DNA of 64,000 nucleotides from Phallus indusiatus (taxonomy: Eukaryota; Basidiomycota; Agaricomycetes; Phallales; Phallaceae), in contig JAQFWX010000043.1 of the NCBI GenBank assembly GCA_027605045.1, positions 62,001-126,000 of the forward strand, in the 5' to 3' direction. The notes beneath the pieces are model-generated. The model did not search any database, was not told where the DNA came from, and saw only the letters and a list, made by a program, of their open reading frames with translations. Within the stretch, counting starts at the first letter, position 1. Every line of letters starts with the position of its first letter. Shown here one piece after another: positions 1-9,212 of the stretch. Made by a program: the position numbers and the translations under genes.

Positions 1-632
1 GCCCTCTGGACCACCGCGCTCACACCAGTAGCATCGCTGCTCTACAGGCAGCTCGAACCCGCCGATCTTGTTTATGTCGGTGGTCGCTTTTCCACTACGC
101 TTTTTGGGGGGTTTATCAACAATACCCTAAAAAACGTTGTCAGTACTTATTCCAATATTTCCGACGCACCCACCATGAAGTGGGCCGCCGGACCGACAGC
201 GGCGACGTTCACTGCCTCCCATCCCATGGAGGCTAATGATTCGCCGAGGTCGCGGATGCCACGCACCTCATCTTCATCCAGAACCGACCCATCTATGACT
301 TCGCGAGCGCGCTTGCCCGACAATTTTTTGGCCTCGGCAACCTCAGCCTCCCTCTTACGCCTCTCAGCCTCTTCTTTCTCCCTCTGCGCCTTTTCCCGAG
401 CTTCCCGAGCTTCCCTTTCTTTACGCTCCTTCTCCTCTTTCTCCTCCCTCTCCCGACGTTCGCGCTCCAACCTTTCAGCTTCTGCTTTCCGTGCCTCCTC
501 GACTTCCTCGCAGCGACTCCTGTAGATTTGACGCTGCAACTCCCGCTCTTTTTCCCGAACAATTTTAGGGACCTCGACATCGGGGTAGTTGGGGTCGGGA
601 GTGAGTTGACGAATGGTTGGGGGGACAGACAT
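1..632 (-). CDS. Coiled-coil, Cys-containing hypothetical protein (partial, runs off window start)
   Basis: This two-exon gene is cut by the window edge. Exon 1 (632-174) starts at MSVPPTIRQL. It has a central stretch of about 70 residues almost wholly Glu, Arg, Lys and Ala, a strong predicted coiled coil. A 47-nt intron (173-127) has a GT start, a CTGAC branch-like site and a TTTTTTAG end, and splices in frame into exon 2. Exon 2 holds a basic KPPKKRSGK segment and a CYWCERGGPEG cysteine motif before the sequence ends. The frame is also open upstream to an ATG at 743, but the later ATG gives a cleaner start. The gene lies just inside, and antisense to, the element whose polypurine tract and 3' LTR begin at 776-790, so it is probably carried by or inserted in that retroelement. 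I recall similar proteins as repetitive in agaric genomes. The function is unknown. Confidence 0.6.
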
Positions 633-789
633 TGAGCGTAGAATTAAGAATAAAAGGGTAACGACAGGACGTTGGGAAAAGTTTTTCCAAAGTCCACGCC
701 TTTTATCCAACCAGCCCGAAGTTTTCAAACTCAGATGAAACATTAACCTCGCAAACGGCCGCGCGGTCGCGGCCTTAAGGGGGAGATAC

Positions 790-1416
790 TGTCACACCCG
801 CGTAACACCTCGCTTAAGCGGAGCCCCGCTCATTCCTTTTCCGTACCTCGCTTATATTCTTTTGTTTCCCCGTTCCGAACCATTTCCTTTTCTGTCCTTG
901 TTATCTTGTTGTAACCCATTTCAGGTCTCTATTTAGTTTCATAGCTATTTAAAGATCGACCTTCCTGTAACTACTTCTCCAGTTCTGATATAGATCTTAT
1001 TCCGCCCATTCTCCCACACGTTTCATATCTCGATCCAATCTCATCTAAGATCCCTTGTCGTCGTTGACGACGTCTTCGAGCATCGTCGGCGACGCTCTGT
1101 CTATCTTCTTCAACAACTACCTCTGACCAACCTCTCCGACCCTCAATCCTACGTCGCAGCCGCGCTGCGCACTCCCAGACCCCATCCCCATCTCTCCGAC
1201 CCTAGACCCAGCCTCGAGATGTCGCAGCCTCGCAGCTCAGTCTCAATCCTAGCAACTCCGACGTCACTTGTACATCGGAGATCCAGCCCGACCTGAAATT
1301 GTTGGTGACGCACCGTGAGGGCGCAACTCAAGAGTAAGTTGAAGCCGACCAACATCCGACCCACATCCGATCCTGTCCTGAGCCTCGCTTAGTCATCCCG
1401 ACCCCGGCGCGTAACA
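790..1416 (+). repeat. 3' LTR (or solo LTR) of a retroelement extending left of the window
   Basis: The sequence starts TGTCACACCCGCG and ends near GGCGCGTAACA, giving TG..CA ends with a short imperfect terminal inversion, about 627 bp long. It is directly preceded by the purine-rich tract AAGGGGGAGATAC (about 777-789). That is the expected polypurine tract next to a 3' LTR, so the element body should lie to the left and run on the + strand. The right boundary is inferred from the terminal motif only. No target duplication could be checked because the 5' end is outside the window. Confidence 0.55.
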
Positions 1417-1514
1417 TATCCATCACAAGGGTGGAATAGCGCAGCAAGCTGCGCACGTGCTTGAGGCTTTCTCAGAGCCCGTGGATTAAAAGATATTTGG
1501 GAAAAACTTTATAT

Positions 1515-1744
1515 TGTCAGGGTATGCTACTGCCATCCTTTATTTTACCTTATTTATTATCATTGGCTTCATTTCATCTTCATTTCATTTGATATTCCCA
1601 TACACTATATCCCTTCTACATTCAGCTGTTTCACTATTATTCTTGTTTCTTTACTCATGTGCACTGCATGCTGAGTGCTCATTCTTGGCCTAATACCCAT
1701 GACATTATTTTGCTTAGGTTCAGTTCGGGCATCTGGCACTTAGT
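1515..1744 (-). repeat. Truncated LTR (family L, copy A1)
   Basis: It begins TGTCAGGGTATGC and follows the same internal order as the complete family-L LTRs at 2708-3054, 6641-7046 and 19448-19843: pyrimidine-rich AT stretch, the TTAGGTTC block, then CTGGCACTTAG. It stops at CTGGCACTTAG, where a second LTR start follows immediately. By the coding orientation of the element at 5011-6640, these LTRs read on the minus strand. Confidence 0.6.
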
Positions 1745-1829
1745 TATCAGGGTACACTATCACCACCCCTCATTTATTATTATCGGCTTCATTTCATTTC
1801 TATTCCATTTATATTTGGTTTGGGCACCT
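1745..1829 (-). repeat. LTR family L, copy A2, interrupted by two later insertions
   Basis: A diverged LTR start (TATCAGGGTACAC) abuts copy A1. It continues to GGGCACCT, where a CACTA-like element is inserted. It resumes at 2665-2707 (CCTGGCACTTAG to TTTATGTATA), where a solo LTR is inserted, and resumes again after 3060. The matching uninterrupted order (GGGCGCCTGGCACTTAG, then TTTATGTATATAG) is seen in the LTR at 6641-7046, so both insertions can be read directly. Confidence 0.55.
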
Positions 1830-2664
1830 CACTGGAGACATTGTAGGGTTTAGCCAAAAAAAGGATCTTGAGAAAATTATAGTTCAAGGTATAGACTATT
1901 GATGATTTACTAAACTGTGCAATCATATTATAACTAATACTCAGATTAAGGGATTCTGGCTTGGAAAATTGTCAATATGCTGCTATTATTATCTTAGTTA
2001 AATTCTGTAATAATTTTTACTTATATAACACTATAAATAACTTTCTCTATTCAGTCAAACAGTATACAAACTAAAACATATATTATTATTAACTATAGTG
2101 GAAAATTATATATTCAAGTTGATATAATTACTTGTCAATAAAGTATTTTATCATAATTTTGAGGGTGAGGTAAATATTGAGTTTCTATGTAATTAAAACT
2201 TAAGGTCACAATTTGTAACATTAGAGTTTTCCCAACATTTTCCAGGAATCCATGTATTATTAAGGTTTTCCCAGAAAAACTCTAATATTACAAAGAGTAT
2301 TCTCATACTTAAAATTAGGCTTTTCCCATGCATCTAAATTATAATAGAAATATATTCTCACAATAAATATAGACAACATTTTCAGAACATTCTTCGATAT
2401 GGATGATGATAATGTAAGTTTCATTCTATTTATTATTTTACTGAATGGATAATATTGATTATAGGCTTATATGATAAAGAATTATTACATAATTCAACTA
2501 AGATATTATAGCAGTATACTGACAATTTTCCAAACCAGAATCCCCTAATCTGAGTATTAATTATAATATAATTATGCAATTTGGTAAATCATCAATAGTC
2601 TATACCTCGAACTATAATTTTCTTAAGATCCTTTTTTTGGCTAAACCCTACAATGTCTCCAGTG
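1830..2664. mobile_element. CACTA-like non-autonomous TIR element, copy 1
   Basis: An 835-bp AT-rich element bounded by long inverted repeats beginning CACTGGAGACATTGTAGGG. The inverted ends stay recognisably alike for close to 200 bp. The flanks carry a 3-bp direct repeat, CCT (1827-1829 and 2665-2667). The empty site is seen in the homologous LTR at 6641-7046, which confirms the boundaries. It has no coding capacity. CACTG ends and a very short target duplication fit the CACTA/EnSpm superfamily; that class is inferred, because no transposase is present. Confidence 0.75.
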
Positions 2665-2707
2665 CCTGGCACTTAGTTGTGGCATGCTGCATCATTGTTT
2701 ATGTATA

Positions 2708-3054
2708 TGTCAGGGTATGCTACTGCGTCCCCTCATTTTTCCTTATTTATTATCATCGGTATATATTCGTCTTTATTTTATTTATGTTTCTCATATATTA
2801 TTTCCATCTTCTGTTGATTCATTCTGTCTCTATTTCATTTTCTCTACTTGCACGTGTCACGCGCTCGTACCCGGCATGACGCCATAGGCGTCATGTTGCT
2901 TATGTTTGGTTCGGGCGTCTGGCACTTAGCTGTGTCAGGGCCGCACGCCACGCTATCGTTTTTCATGTATATAGTCGTTGTCCCTAGAGTGAGGGTCCCT
3001 AAGCTTGTTCTCTTAGGATCCCCTCCCTCTAGTCTGAGCTGAGTAGCCCTAACA
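2708..3054 (-). repeat. Solo LTR of family L (copy B) with perfect 5-bp target duplication
   Basis: It runs from TGTCAGGGTATGC to GAGTAGCCCTAACA (347 bp). It is flanked by GTATA on both sides (2703-2707 and 3055-3059), the 5-bp duplication expected of an LTR retrotransposon. It sits inside older LTR copy A2, so it is a later insertion of the same family that was then reduced to a solo LTR. The written orientation follows the ORF of the related element at 5011-6640. Confidence 0.8.
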
Positions 3055-3361
3055 GTATATAGTCATAGCTCATGAACAGCCTTATAAATATTTCTTTCTT
3101 TTAAGACTGAGTTTGTCATTCTGCTGAAGTATTCTTTGCTTTCCCTTTTATTGATATCAAAATCAAATTAGCATGTCTATGAATAGTGTTTTATTTCAGT
3201 TATTTCAAGAAAAATCAGATTTCTCCCAAGTTTCAGTTATGATGATGCTGGAATTATCATATAACACACTATGAAACTTTATAGTGTTTTGAGTTTCTAT
3301 ATTCTATCTTGCACAACTTCTCATCTAAACTTAGACTTTTCTACTTTCCATTTGATAATTT
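3055..3361. other. AT-rich sequence without a recognisable gene
   Basis: Beyond the first few tens of bases, which continue LTR copy A2, this stretch is AT-rich with only short chance reading frames. No repeat end or RNA gene was recognised. Confidence 0.4.
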
Positions 3362-4110
3362 TGTTAGGATACATCACCGCCATTTCCTTATTTATCTTCA
3401 TCATTGATTGGATCTATTTTATCTTTATATTATTCATATTTCCCACACATTATCCTCTCCCGCTGTAAAGTCAGTAGAAATAGTTAATGAATAAAATATT
3501 GACTTTGCGGTAAATAAAGACTTGCAAATGTTGAGAGACTTAAGTGGAGTGAGCAGATGAGAGTTTTAAATCTTCGTTATTCGAAGTCTGAGGAATTGTG
3601 GCATACAAAATGGAGTGTTTTTATAGACTTTTAGATAGATATAAAAGGAAATGGTTTGAGTCATATTTGGAGTCATAAAGTGAGTCAGAATAAAAGAAAT
3701 ATGGTTCCGGAAAGTGAGTATGACTTGTTGAGCGAGTCAAACTGTCAAAGCGGTGGTCTCAGTAAGTCGACCCTTACACCCGCCCCATCCTTCTCTATGT
3801 TGCAAAAATTGCAAGTGCTTTATAAATGAGTCAAGGTGCTAACTTCACATTTTATCAAATTTTATTGGTTAATAAAAAAATTGTGAACCAATAAAATGTG
3901 AAGTTAGTACCTTGACTCATTTATAAATCAACGTAAACCACTTTGATTTTTATGACATATTCTTGTTTCTTTACTTACACACACTCCACACCTGTTCTCA
4001 GTCTGATACTCATGATATCACATTGATTAGATTCAGGATACATGTCTCGTACCTGGCAGCATCAAGGCTACACAACACATTGTCTTTTTTCATATATATG
4101 TCATGGTATG
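3362..4110 (-). repeat. Old LTR relic of family L with an inserted ~480-bp block
   Basis: TGTTAGGATACATCACCGCC at 3362 is a mutated family-L LTR start, followed by the family's pyrimidine/AT tract to about 3470. The LTR pattern resumes around 3950-4110 with the TTCTTGTTTCTTTAC, GATATCAC and CTGGCA blocks. The 3471-3949 stretch is foreign to the LTR and contains a small hairpin repeat. The boundaries are approximate. A further, weaker relic of the same AT tract is visible near 4339-4480. Confidence 0.4.
3819..3927. repeat. Small hairpin (MITE-like inverted repeat)
   Basis: Two arms beginning TTTATAAATGAGTCAAGGT are inverted around a short AT-rich centre, making a near-perfect hairpin of about 109 bp. 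The arms differ at one visible base in the first 30. It has no coding capacity. It could be a MITE or simply a foldback; no second copy was seen here. Confidence 0.5.
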
Positions 4111-5010
4111 TGCCCAGACTAATGGACTAATCTTACATTATTTTTATTTTTATTTTTAGGGAAGAATTTTTGAAATAGACAGAAATATTGTTTATCTGGA
4201 GACTACTCAAGCTATCAGAGTTCAGTAGCTCCAGTTCTGGATTTAATCCTAGTTTTTATATTTGTAGTCTGAATTACGCATTTTCCCATTATTCAAATTT
4301 ACAGTTGAGTTTTCTTTTCATTTTACGTCACACTTTCTTGTCCAGAAAGTATGGCACTATGTTCTTCTTATTCTTCCCATTTATTATTTATTACCATCAG
4401 CACCATTTTATTCCTATCTCATTTACACTTCTCATATTTTATCTGTCACTTACATTTGCCCCATCCTCTGTATTTTCCATTTCACATCCACTGTACTCAT
4501 TGATTCTGAAAACATTCTTTAAACTGAGTACTTCTCTGACATCACTTATAGTTCACCCCCCTCTACATTGTGTGACTGCTATTTCAATAGTTCTCAGGGA
4601 TTCTCAGTCACTACTAAGGGATGGAAAAAAAGAAAAGTGTTTCTAAAGGCCAAATTTATCACTTGGCCTTACAGTAATACAGTTACAAAGATAATTCAAC
4701 TATTCTACTTTATTTATTCTCAGTGATTTTATCAATTGTATTTAATTTATCTCATTACTTAATATTAGTATTGGTTAGTATCAGTCAGTCTCAGTAGTCT
4801 CTCAGGGTCTCAGGCTGTTCATATCACTCAGTTTATGCCAGCGAAAAGTGCGAGTTTTAGGAATGTATTTGAGTGAGAGTGTTGATGTCTTGTGATTGGC
4901 TGCTGAGGTCGGTTCACCCACCACTGTCAGCACTTCACACACCGGTGGCTCGGCTGCGCCTCGCGCCAAGAATTACATAATCTTACATAATCTTAGTCAT
5001 CGTTGCCTTT
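4111..5010. other. Gene-free stretch inside the LARD-like element
   Basis: The sequence is AT- and pyrimidine-rich. A 152-codon open frame at 4188-4646 is all Phe, Leu, Ser and Tyr, as expected of a T-rich non-coding strand, and is not treated as a gene. In the minus orientation this is the region 3' of the 470-aa ORF. No pol motifs were found in any frame. Confidence 0.4.
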
Positions 5011-6423
5011 TCATAAGTATTGATATGGATCGATACGTGGTGCTTCTGCTGGGTTAGCAGATGCTTGCCTCTGCCCATTGGGCTCGGCACTTTGCCTTGG
5101 CAGTTGTCTGCCAGGCGGTGGTGCTCTGTCGTCTGGACGACTAGAGCTTGTGGCTGGATCTGGCGATGGGACCCTATCGCCAGTGATGGCATTATAGCCA
5201 CCTTCAAACACACGAGCATGGTGGACCGCGTTCATACGCGCGTCCCTCGCGATGCGGATTCTATCTTGAATGATCCGCAGTTGCTGCTCGTTTGGGGTGT
5301 CAGTCTCGAGGGAGCCTGCTACGGCTTCCTCGAGTGTGTTAGTGGCCGCCTCCACAGCCCGTGCATGTGTACGGATTGCTCTGTCGGAGAGTAGCCCTGC
5401 TATCCTCTGGTATTCGAGGGCAGCTTGGGCGACCACTTCAGCATCCTCTCGTGGGGGTGCTCCATTTCGCGACTGGTTCACCAGTCGCGTGGCTATCTCG
5501 GTATCAATATAGTCACCAACCGCGTCAGACTCGTGAGGCGGTCGTCTTGTGAAACGGTACATCCGTCTCACTGTTTCTCTGCCAGCCTCTATCTCGGGGC
5601 CAGGGTTCCTAGGAGCTGTATATGCTGTAGCTCCTTGGGTAGGAGGTCTAACAGGACGCGTACTCGGTCCTGGGGTAGCGTTCTGGGAATGTTGCCTGGT
5701 GCCTGTTGGTGCAGGCTCAGGAGATTGGGAATTGCCAGCTGTCGCTGGTGACGGACTGGCGTATGTTGGTCCTGTCGGTGTAACAAACCTAGCTTGTGGG
5801 GCTGGGTTTGTGAATTGATATGCAAGGTGACTCGTCGGCCCTGCTGGTCTAGGACGAGTAGATCCCGTACCTGGTGCAGGCGGATCCACCGCTCTGCTTT
5901 TTCCTTTGTCAGAGCGTGCTCGTGCAGGCTCTGCTTCAGGAGACAAGTCTGTCGTCCTGACCTGGTCCCTGTCAGTGCCCGTGGTAACAGGCTCTGGCTC
6001 AGGGTTTTCAACTCCTGCGTTGACGTTCTCAATTAATCGAGCTAGTCTCTGCAGTTCTGACGGGGACATATTCCCATTCCTCACGCCATCGAGCAACGAT
6101 GCGTGAATGGCGTTCATGGCCTCATCCCTTCGGATGGACCTATCGCTCCTAATGCTAAGTCTGGAGCGACCAGATGCTACGGACTTTACGTCCTCATCTT
6201 CTTCATCAGCAAGTTGGGGCTGATGTTCCATCGTCTGCGACGCAGGACGAGTGGGATTTTGTGTTGATGCATCCACTCTCTCCCATGTGGATGACTCTCC
6301 TTCGAGGGTTCCTTCCCTAGATGGGTCAGGATTTTCAGTTTGCACTGGCCCGGGTGGGTCAGGCTGATTGGAATCAGGTGTACCACGATCTGGTGCACTC
6401 TGACTCCTGGTAGTAGGAGCCAT
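5011..6423 (-). CDS. Gag-like protein of a pol-less LTR element (470 aa)
   Basis: A single uninterrupted ORF starts MAPTTRSQ, 217 bp inside the LTR that ends (in minus orientation) at 6641. The N-terminal ~100 residues are Ser/Thr/Pro- and acid-rich. Residues ~90-135 (SLLDGVRNG to LARLIENVNAG) and ~300-400 look alpha-helical, and the middle is a Pro/Thr/Gly-rich linker. No zinc knuckle, protease, RT or integrase motif is visible, and the sequence to the left has none either. Its place just after an LTR argues for a gag or gag-derived protein of a large non-autonomous (LARD-type) element. It is intact while the surrounding LTR copies are decayed, which suggests a fairly young copy or selection. 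The function is inferred from position only. Confidence 0.55.
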   Translation of the reverse strand: MAPTTRSQSAPDRGTPDSNQPDPPGPVQTENPDPSREGTLEGESSTWERVDASTQNPTRPASQTMEHQPQLADEEDEDVKSVASGRSRLSIRSDRSIRRDEAMNAIHASLLDGVRNGNMSPSELQRLARLIENVNAGVENPEPEPVTTGTDRDQVRTTDLSPEAEPARARSDKGKSRAVDPPAPGTGSTRPRPAGPTSHLAYQFTNPAPQARFVTPTGPTYASPSPATAGNSQSPEPAPTGTRQHSQNATPGPSTRPVRPPTQGATAYTAPRNPGPEIEAGRETVRRMYRFTRRPPHESDAVGDYIDTEIATRLVNQSRNGAPPREDAEVVAQAALEYQRIAGLLSDRAIRTHARAVEAATNTLEEAVAGSLETDTPNEQQLRIIQDRIRIARDARMNAVHHARVFEGGYNAITGDRVPSPDPATSSSRPDDRAPPPGRQLPRQSAEPNGQRQASANPAEAPRIDPYQYL

Positions 6424-6640
6424 TGAATCCTCCTGTAATAGGAAGGGTGCTGAATCAGCACGCGCGTAACTACTACTAATGTACAGTTATTACATAATGG
6501 CTCGCTGTGTCACGGCGAGCCAGAGGCGTTAAGCACCTCTATTATTAGAGGTAATGATAGTAATTACTGCAGAGGGCGAAGCCCTCTGCATATGCCTAAG
6601 TGGCATATACTCAATCTACCGCATGCGGTGGATCCGTTAC

Positions 6641-7046
6641 AGTCAGGGTACACTACCGCGTCCCCTCATTTTTCCTTATTTATTATCATCGGTATATATC
6701 TATTTCTATCTTATTTATATTTCCCGTGCATTACCTCTACCATCCGTTTATTCTCCCCGTCCATACTTCACCTTCTCTACTCGCGCGCGTTGCGCGCTCT
6801 GCGCGCTCGTACACGGCGTGATGCCCGTGACATCACGTCGCTTAGGTTCGGCTTGGGCGCCTGGCACTTAGCTGTGTCAGGGCCGCACGCCACGTCGTCG
6901 TTTTATGTATATAGTAGCTGTACCTAGAGTGAGGGTCCCTAAGCTTGTTCTCTTAGGATCCCCTCCCTCTAGGTGAGTAGTATAGTTATCTTCCAATATA
7001 TTACTTAGGATCCCCTCCCTCTAGTCTGAGCTGAGTAGCCCTAACA
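6641..7046 (-). repeat. LTR of family L, 5' LTR of the element carrying the 470-aa ORF
   Basis: On the + strand it reads AGTCAGGGTACAC (one base off the TGTCAGGG consensus) to GAGTAGCCCTAACA, 406 bp. Read on the minus strand it is TGTTAGGGCTACTCAG..CCCTGACT, followed by the leader and the 470-aa ORF. It interrupts the 3' end of the minus-strand DDE gene, whose frame runs straight into it at 7047. The flanks (GTTAC on the left, AATAC on the right) do not form a clean duplication, as expected if the other LTR lies further left. Confidence 0.65.
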
Positions 7047-7676
7047 AATACTTCCATTACGAACAGCTATGAGTTGCGAAACTGGAGCAGTATAAGAAAT
7101 CAAAGCGACTTCAGATCCAGCATATTCTGAGGGAAGGAAGTGAAAAGGAATTGCGAATTGCATGCTATCAAATAAAAGAGACATATCGACAAAAATATCC
7201 CAAAAATTGCGAATAGTGACTGGACCATAGTTTCGTGCCCGAAATATTTCGTGTGCATGTGAGGCAAATTTGTTTGGAACTAGAGTAAAAACAGGGTCAT
7301 CAGGGGGGGCCCAGAGTTGTGCGACATGGTCAAGTAAATCATCTGATATTGTAATCTAGATAAAACCATTCGACTACCATTGCTCGAATTGTGATAAATT
7401 AAACGCACTTTGAAGTCTACAGAGTTGTTATAGCTCTGTGGTTCATAGAATATGAGATCAGGGATCCCATTTGGAAGAATCTTGTGGGGATCTTTCCGAC
7501 GAGCAGACTGATTTCGTCGATGCCGATAAATATCAAGTTCAGCCTGTAGCCATGGAATAGCAAGCCATCGCCATAGTAGTCTACAAATATAAACTGAGTG
7601 ATCAGATTTACTTATCACTAGAAACTTACTGGTGTAAATCATGGAGTGGATTATATAAATCCCGATTCAGACCATA

Positions 7677-8512
7677 CACTGGAGACATTGTAGGGTTTAG
7701 CCAAAAAAAGGATCCTAAGAAAATCATGGTTCGAGGCATAGGCTATTGACAATTTATCAAATTGCAAAATCATATTATAACTAATACTCAGGTTAAGGGA
7801 TTCTGGCTTGCAAAATTGTCAGTATACTACTATAATTATCTTGGCCAAATTATATAATAATTATTCATCATATAAGCCTATGATTGATGTTATCCATTCA
7901 GTAAAATAATGAATAGAATGAAACTTACATTATCATCATCCATATTGAAGAATGTTCTAAAAATCTTTTTTATATTTATTGTGAAAATATATTTCTATTA
8001 TAATTTAGATGCATGGAAAAACCTTGATTTTAAGCATGAGATTACACTGTGTAATATCAGAGTTTTCCTGGGAAAACCTTAATAATACATGGATTCCTGG
8101 AAAATTTTGAGAAAACTCTAATGTCACATACTGTGACCTCAAGTTTTAATTACACAAAAACTCACTATTTCTCACTCTCTCAAAATTATGATAAAAAATT
8201 ATATTGATAAGTATTTATATTAACTTCATCATATAATTTTCTGCTATGGTTAATAATAATATATGTTTTACTTTGTATATTGTTTGATTAAATAGAAAAA
8301 GTTATTGATAATGTTATATAAGTAAAAATTCTTACATAATTTAACTAAGATAAAAATAGCAACATACTGACAATTTTTCAAGTCAAAATCCCTTAATCTG
8401 AGTAATAGTTATAATATGATATTACAAGCTAGTGAATTGTCATATGCCTATACCTCGAACTATAATTTTGTTAGGATCCTTTTTTTGGTCAAACCCTACA
8501 ATGTCTCCAGTG
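7677..8512. mobile_element. CACTA-like non-autonomous TIR element, copy 2
   Basis: An 836-bp sibling of the element at 1830-2664, with the same ends (CACTGGAGACATTG / CAATGTCTCCAGTG), the same long inverted repeats and the same internal order. Here the flanking repeat is 4 bp, CATA (7673-7676 and 8513-8516). The insertion is in an exon of the DDE pseudogene: removing the element plus one CATA rejoins the frame across GFEDTLDYGLNRDLYN. The TSD-length difference from copy 1 is noted under findings. Confidence 0.75.
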
Positions 8513-8739
8513 CATAGTCCAAAGTATCTTCAAATCCTGGGCTCCAGTGACGACGAAGCTGACTCCATTGAATCTCTGGTTTAATATTACTTTTTTTGTA
8601 TTTAAAACGATGCTGTAAAGTTCCTTGTAAAGTCGGGTCGAGAATTTGTCGTATGGTTGTTTGAGAATTCACTACTCCATAATTCTCAGTTCCTGGATCG
8701 CTTTGGGTAAGGAGAGGGATGGCTTTATGGTTTATGAAT

Positions 8740-9012
8740 TGTAAGGGAGCGTAGCTCCCTATGTGGAGTCATTTAGCGCCCGATATCGTCCTATCGTCCT
8801 CATCTTTCTTGTCCTTATTTTCTGTCCTCATTTTCCTGTCCTCTTTTCATGTCTCATTAGTCCTCATATTATGGTCCCTAACTACATTACGGTCCCCAGA
8901 TGTTTTGTATTTAATCCTCACCTTAGTTCGAATTAAATCATCTTTTCACACTTTCAGTTCATATTTCGTATATTGAGTCTGCGCACCGTGTAGCGGCGAC
9001 TCAGTATCTACA
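8740..9012 (+). repeat. 5' LTR of the Ty3/gypsy element
   Basis: 273 bp with TG..CA ends, opening with a short inverted repeat (GGGAGCGTAGCTCCC). Identical to the 3' LTR except for one transition, ATG versus ACG, in the first 25 bases. Confidence 0.9.
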
Positions 9013-9212
9013 TAAGTGGAGCCTCACGCTTGTCAAACACTCAACCTTGAGATTATCTTCCTTTTCCTCTTTTCCTTTCCCCTTCTCTTGTCTTAATCTA
9101 TCAAGAATTTTTATAATCATCATTTACCATTTCTCGACCGCCGTTTATTATCAAGACGCCGGACTCACATAACAAAGCCACAGCTTCATCGAACGTCCCA
9201 ACGAAGGCGAGG

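Noticed and set aside
175..525. Plus-strand Ser/Arg-rich frame
   Set aside because: It is the antisense shadow of the Glu/Arg coiled-coil codons of the minus-strand gene.
4188..4646. 152-codon plus-strand frame
   Set aside because: Composition is Phe/Ser/Leu/Tyr from a T-rich strand, no domain pattern, inside decayed LTR sequence.
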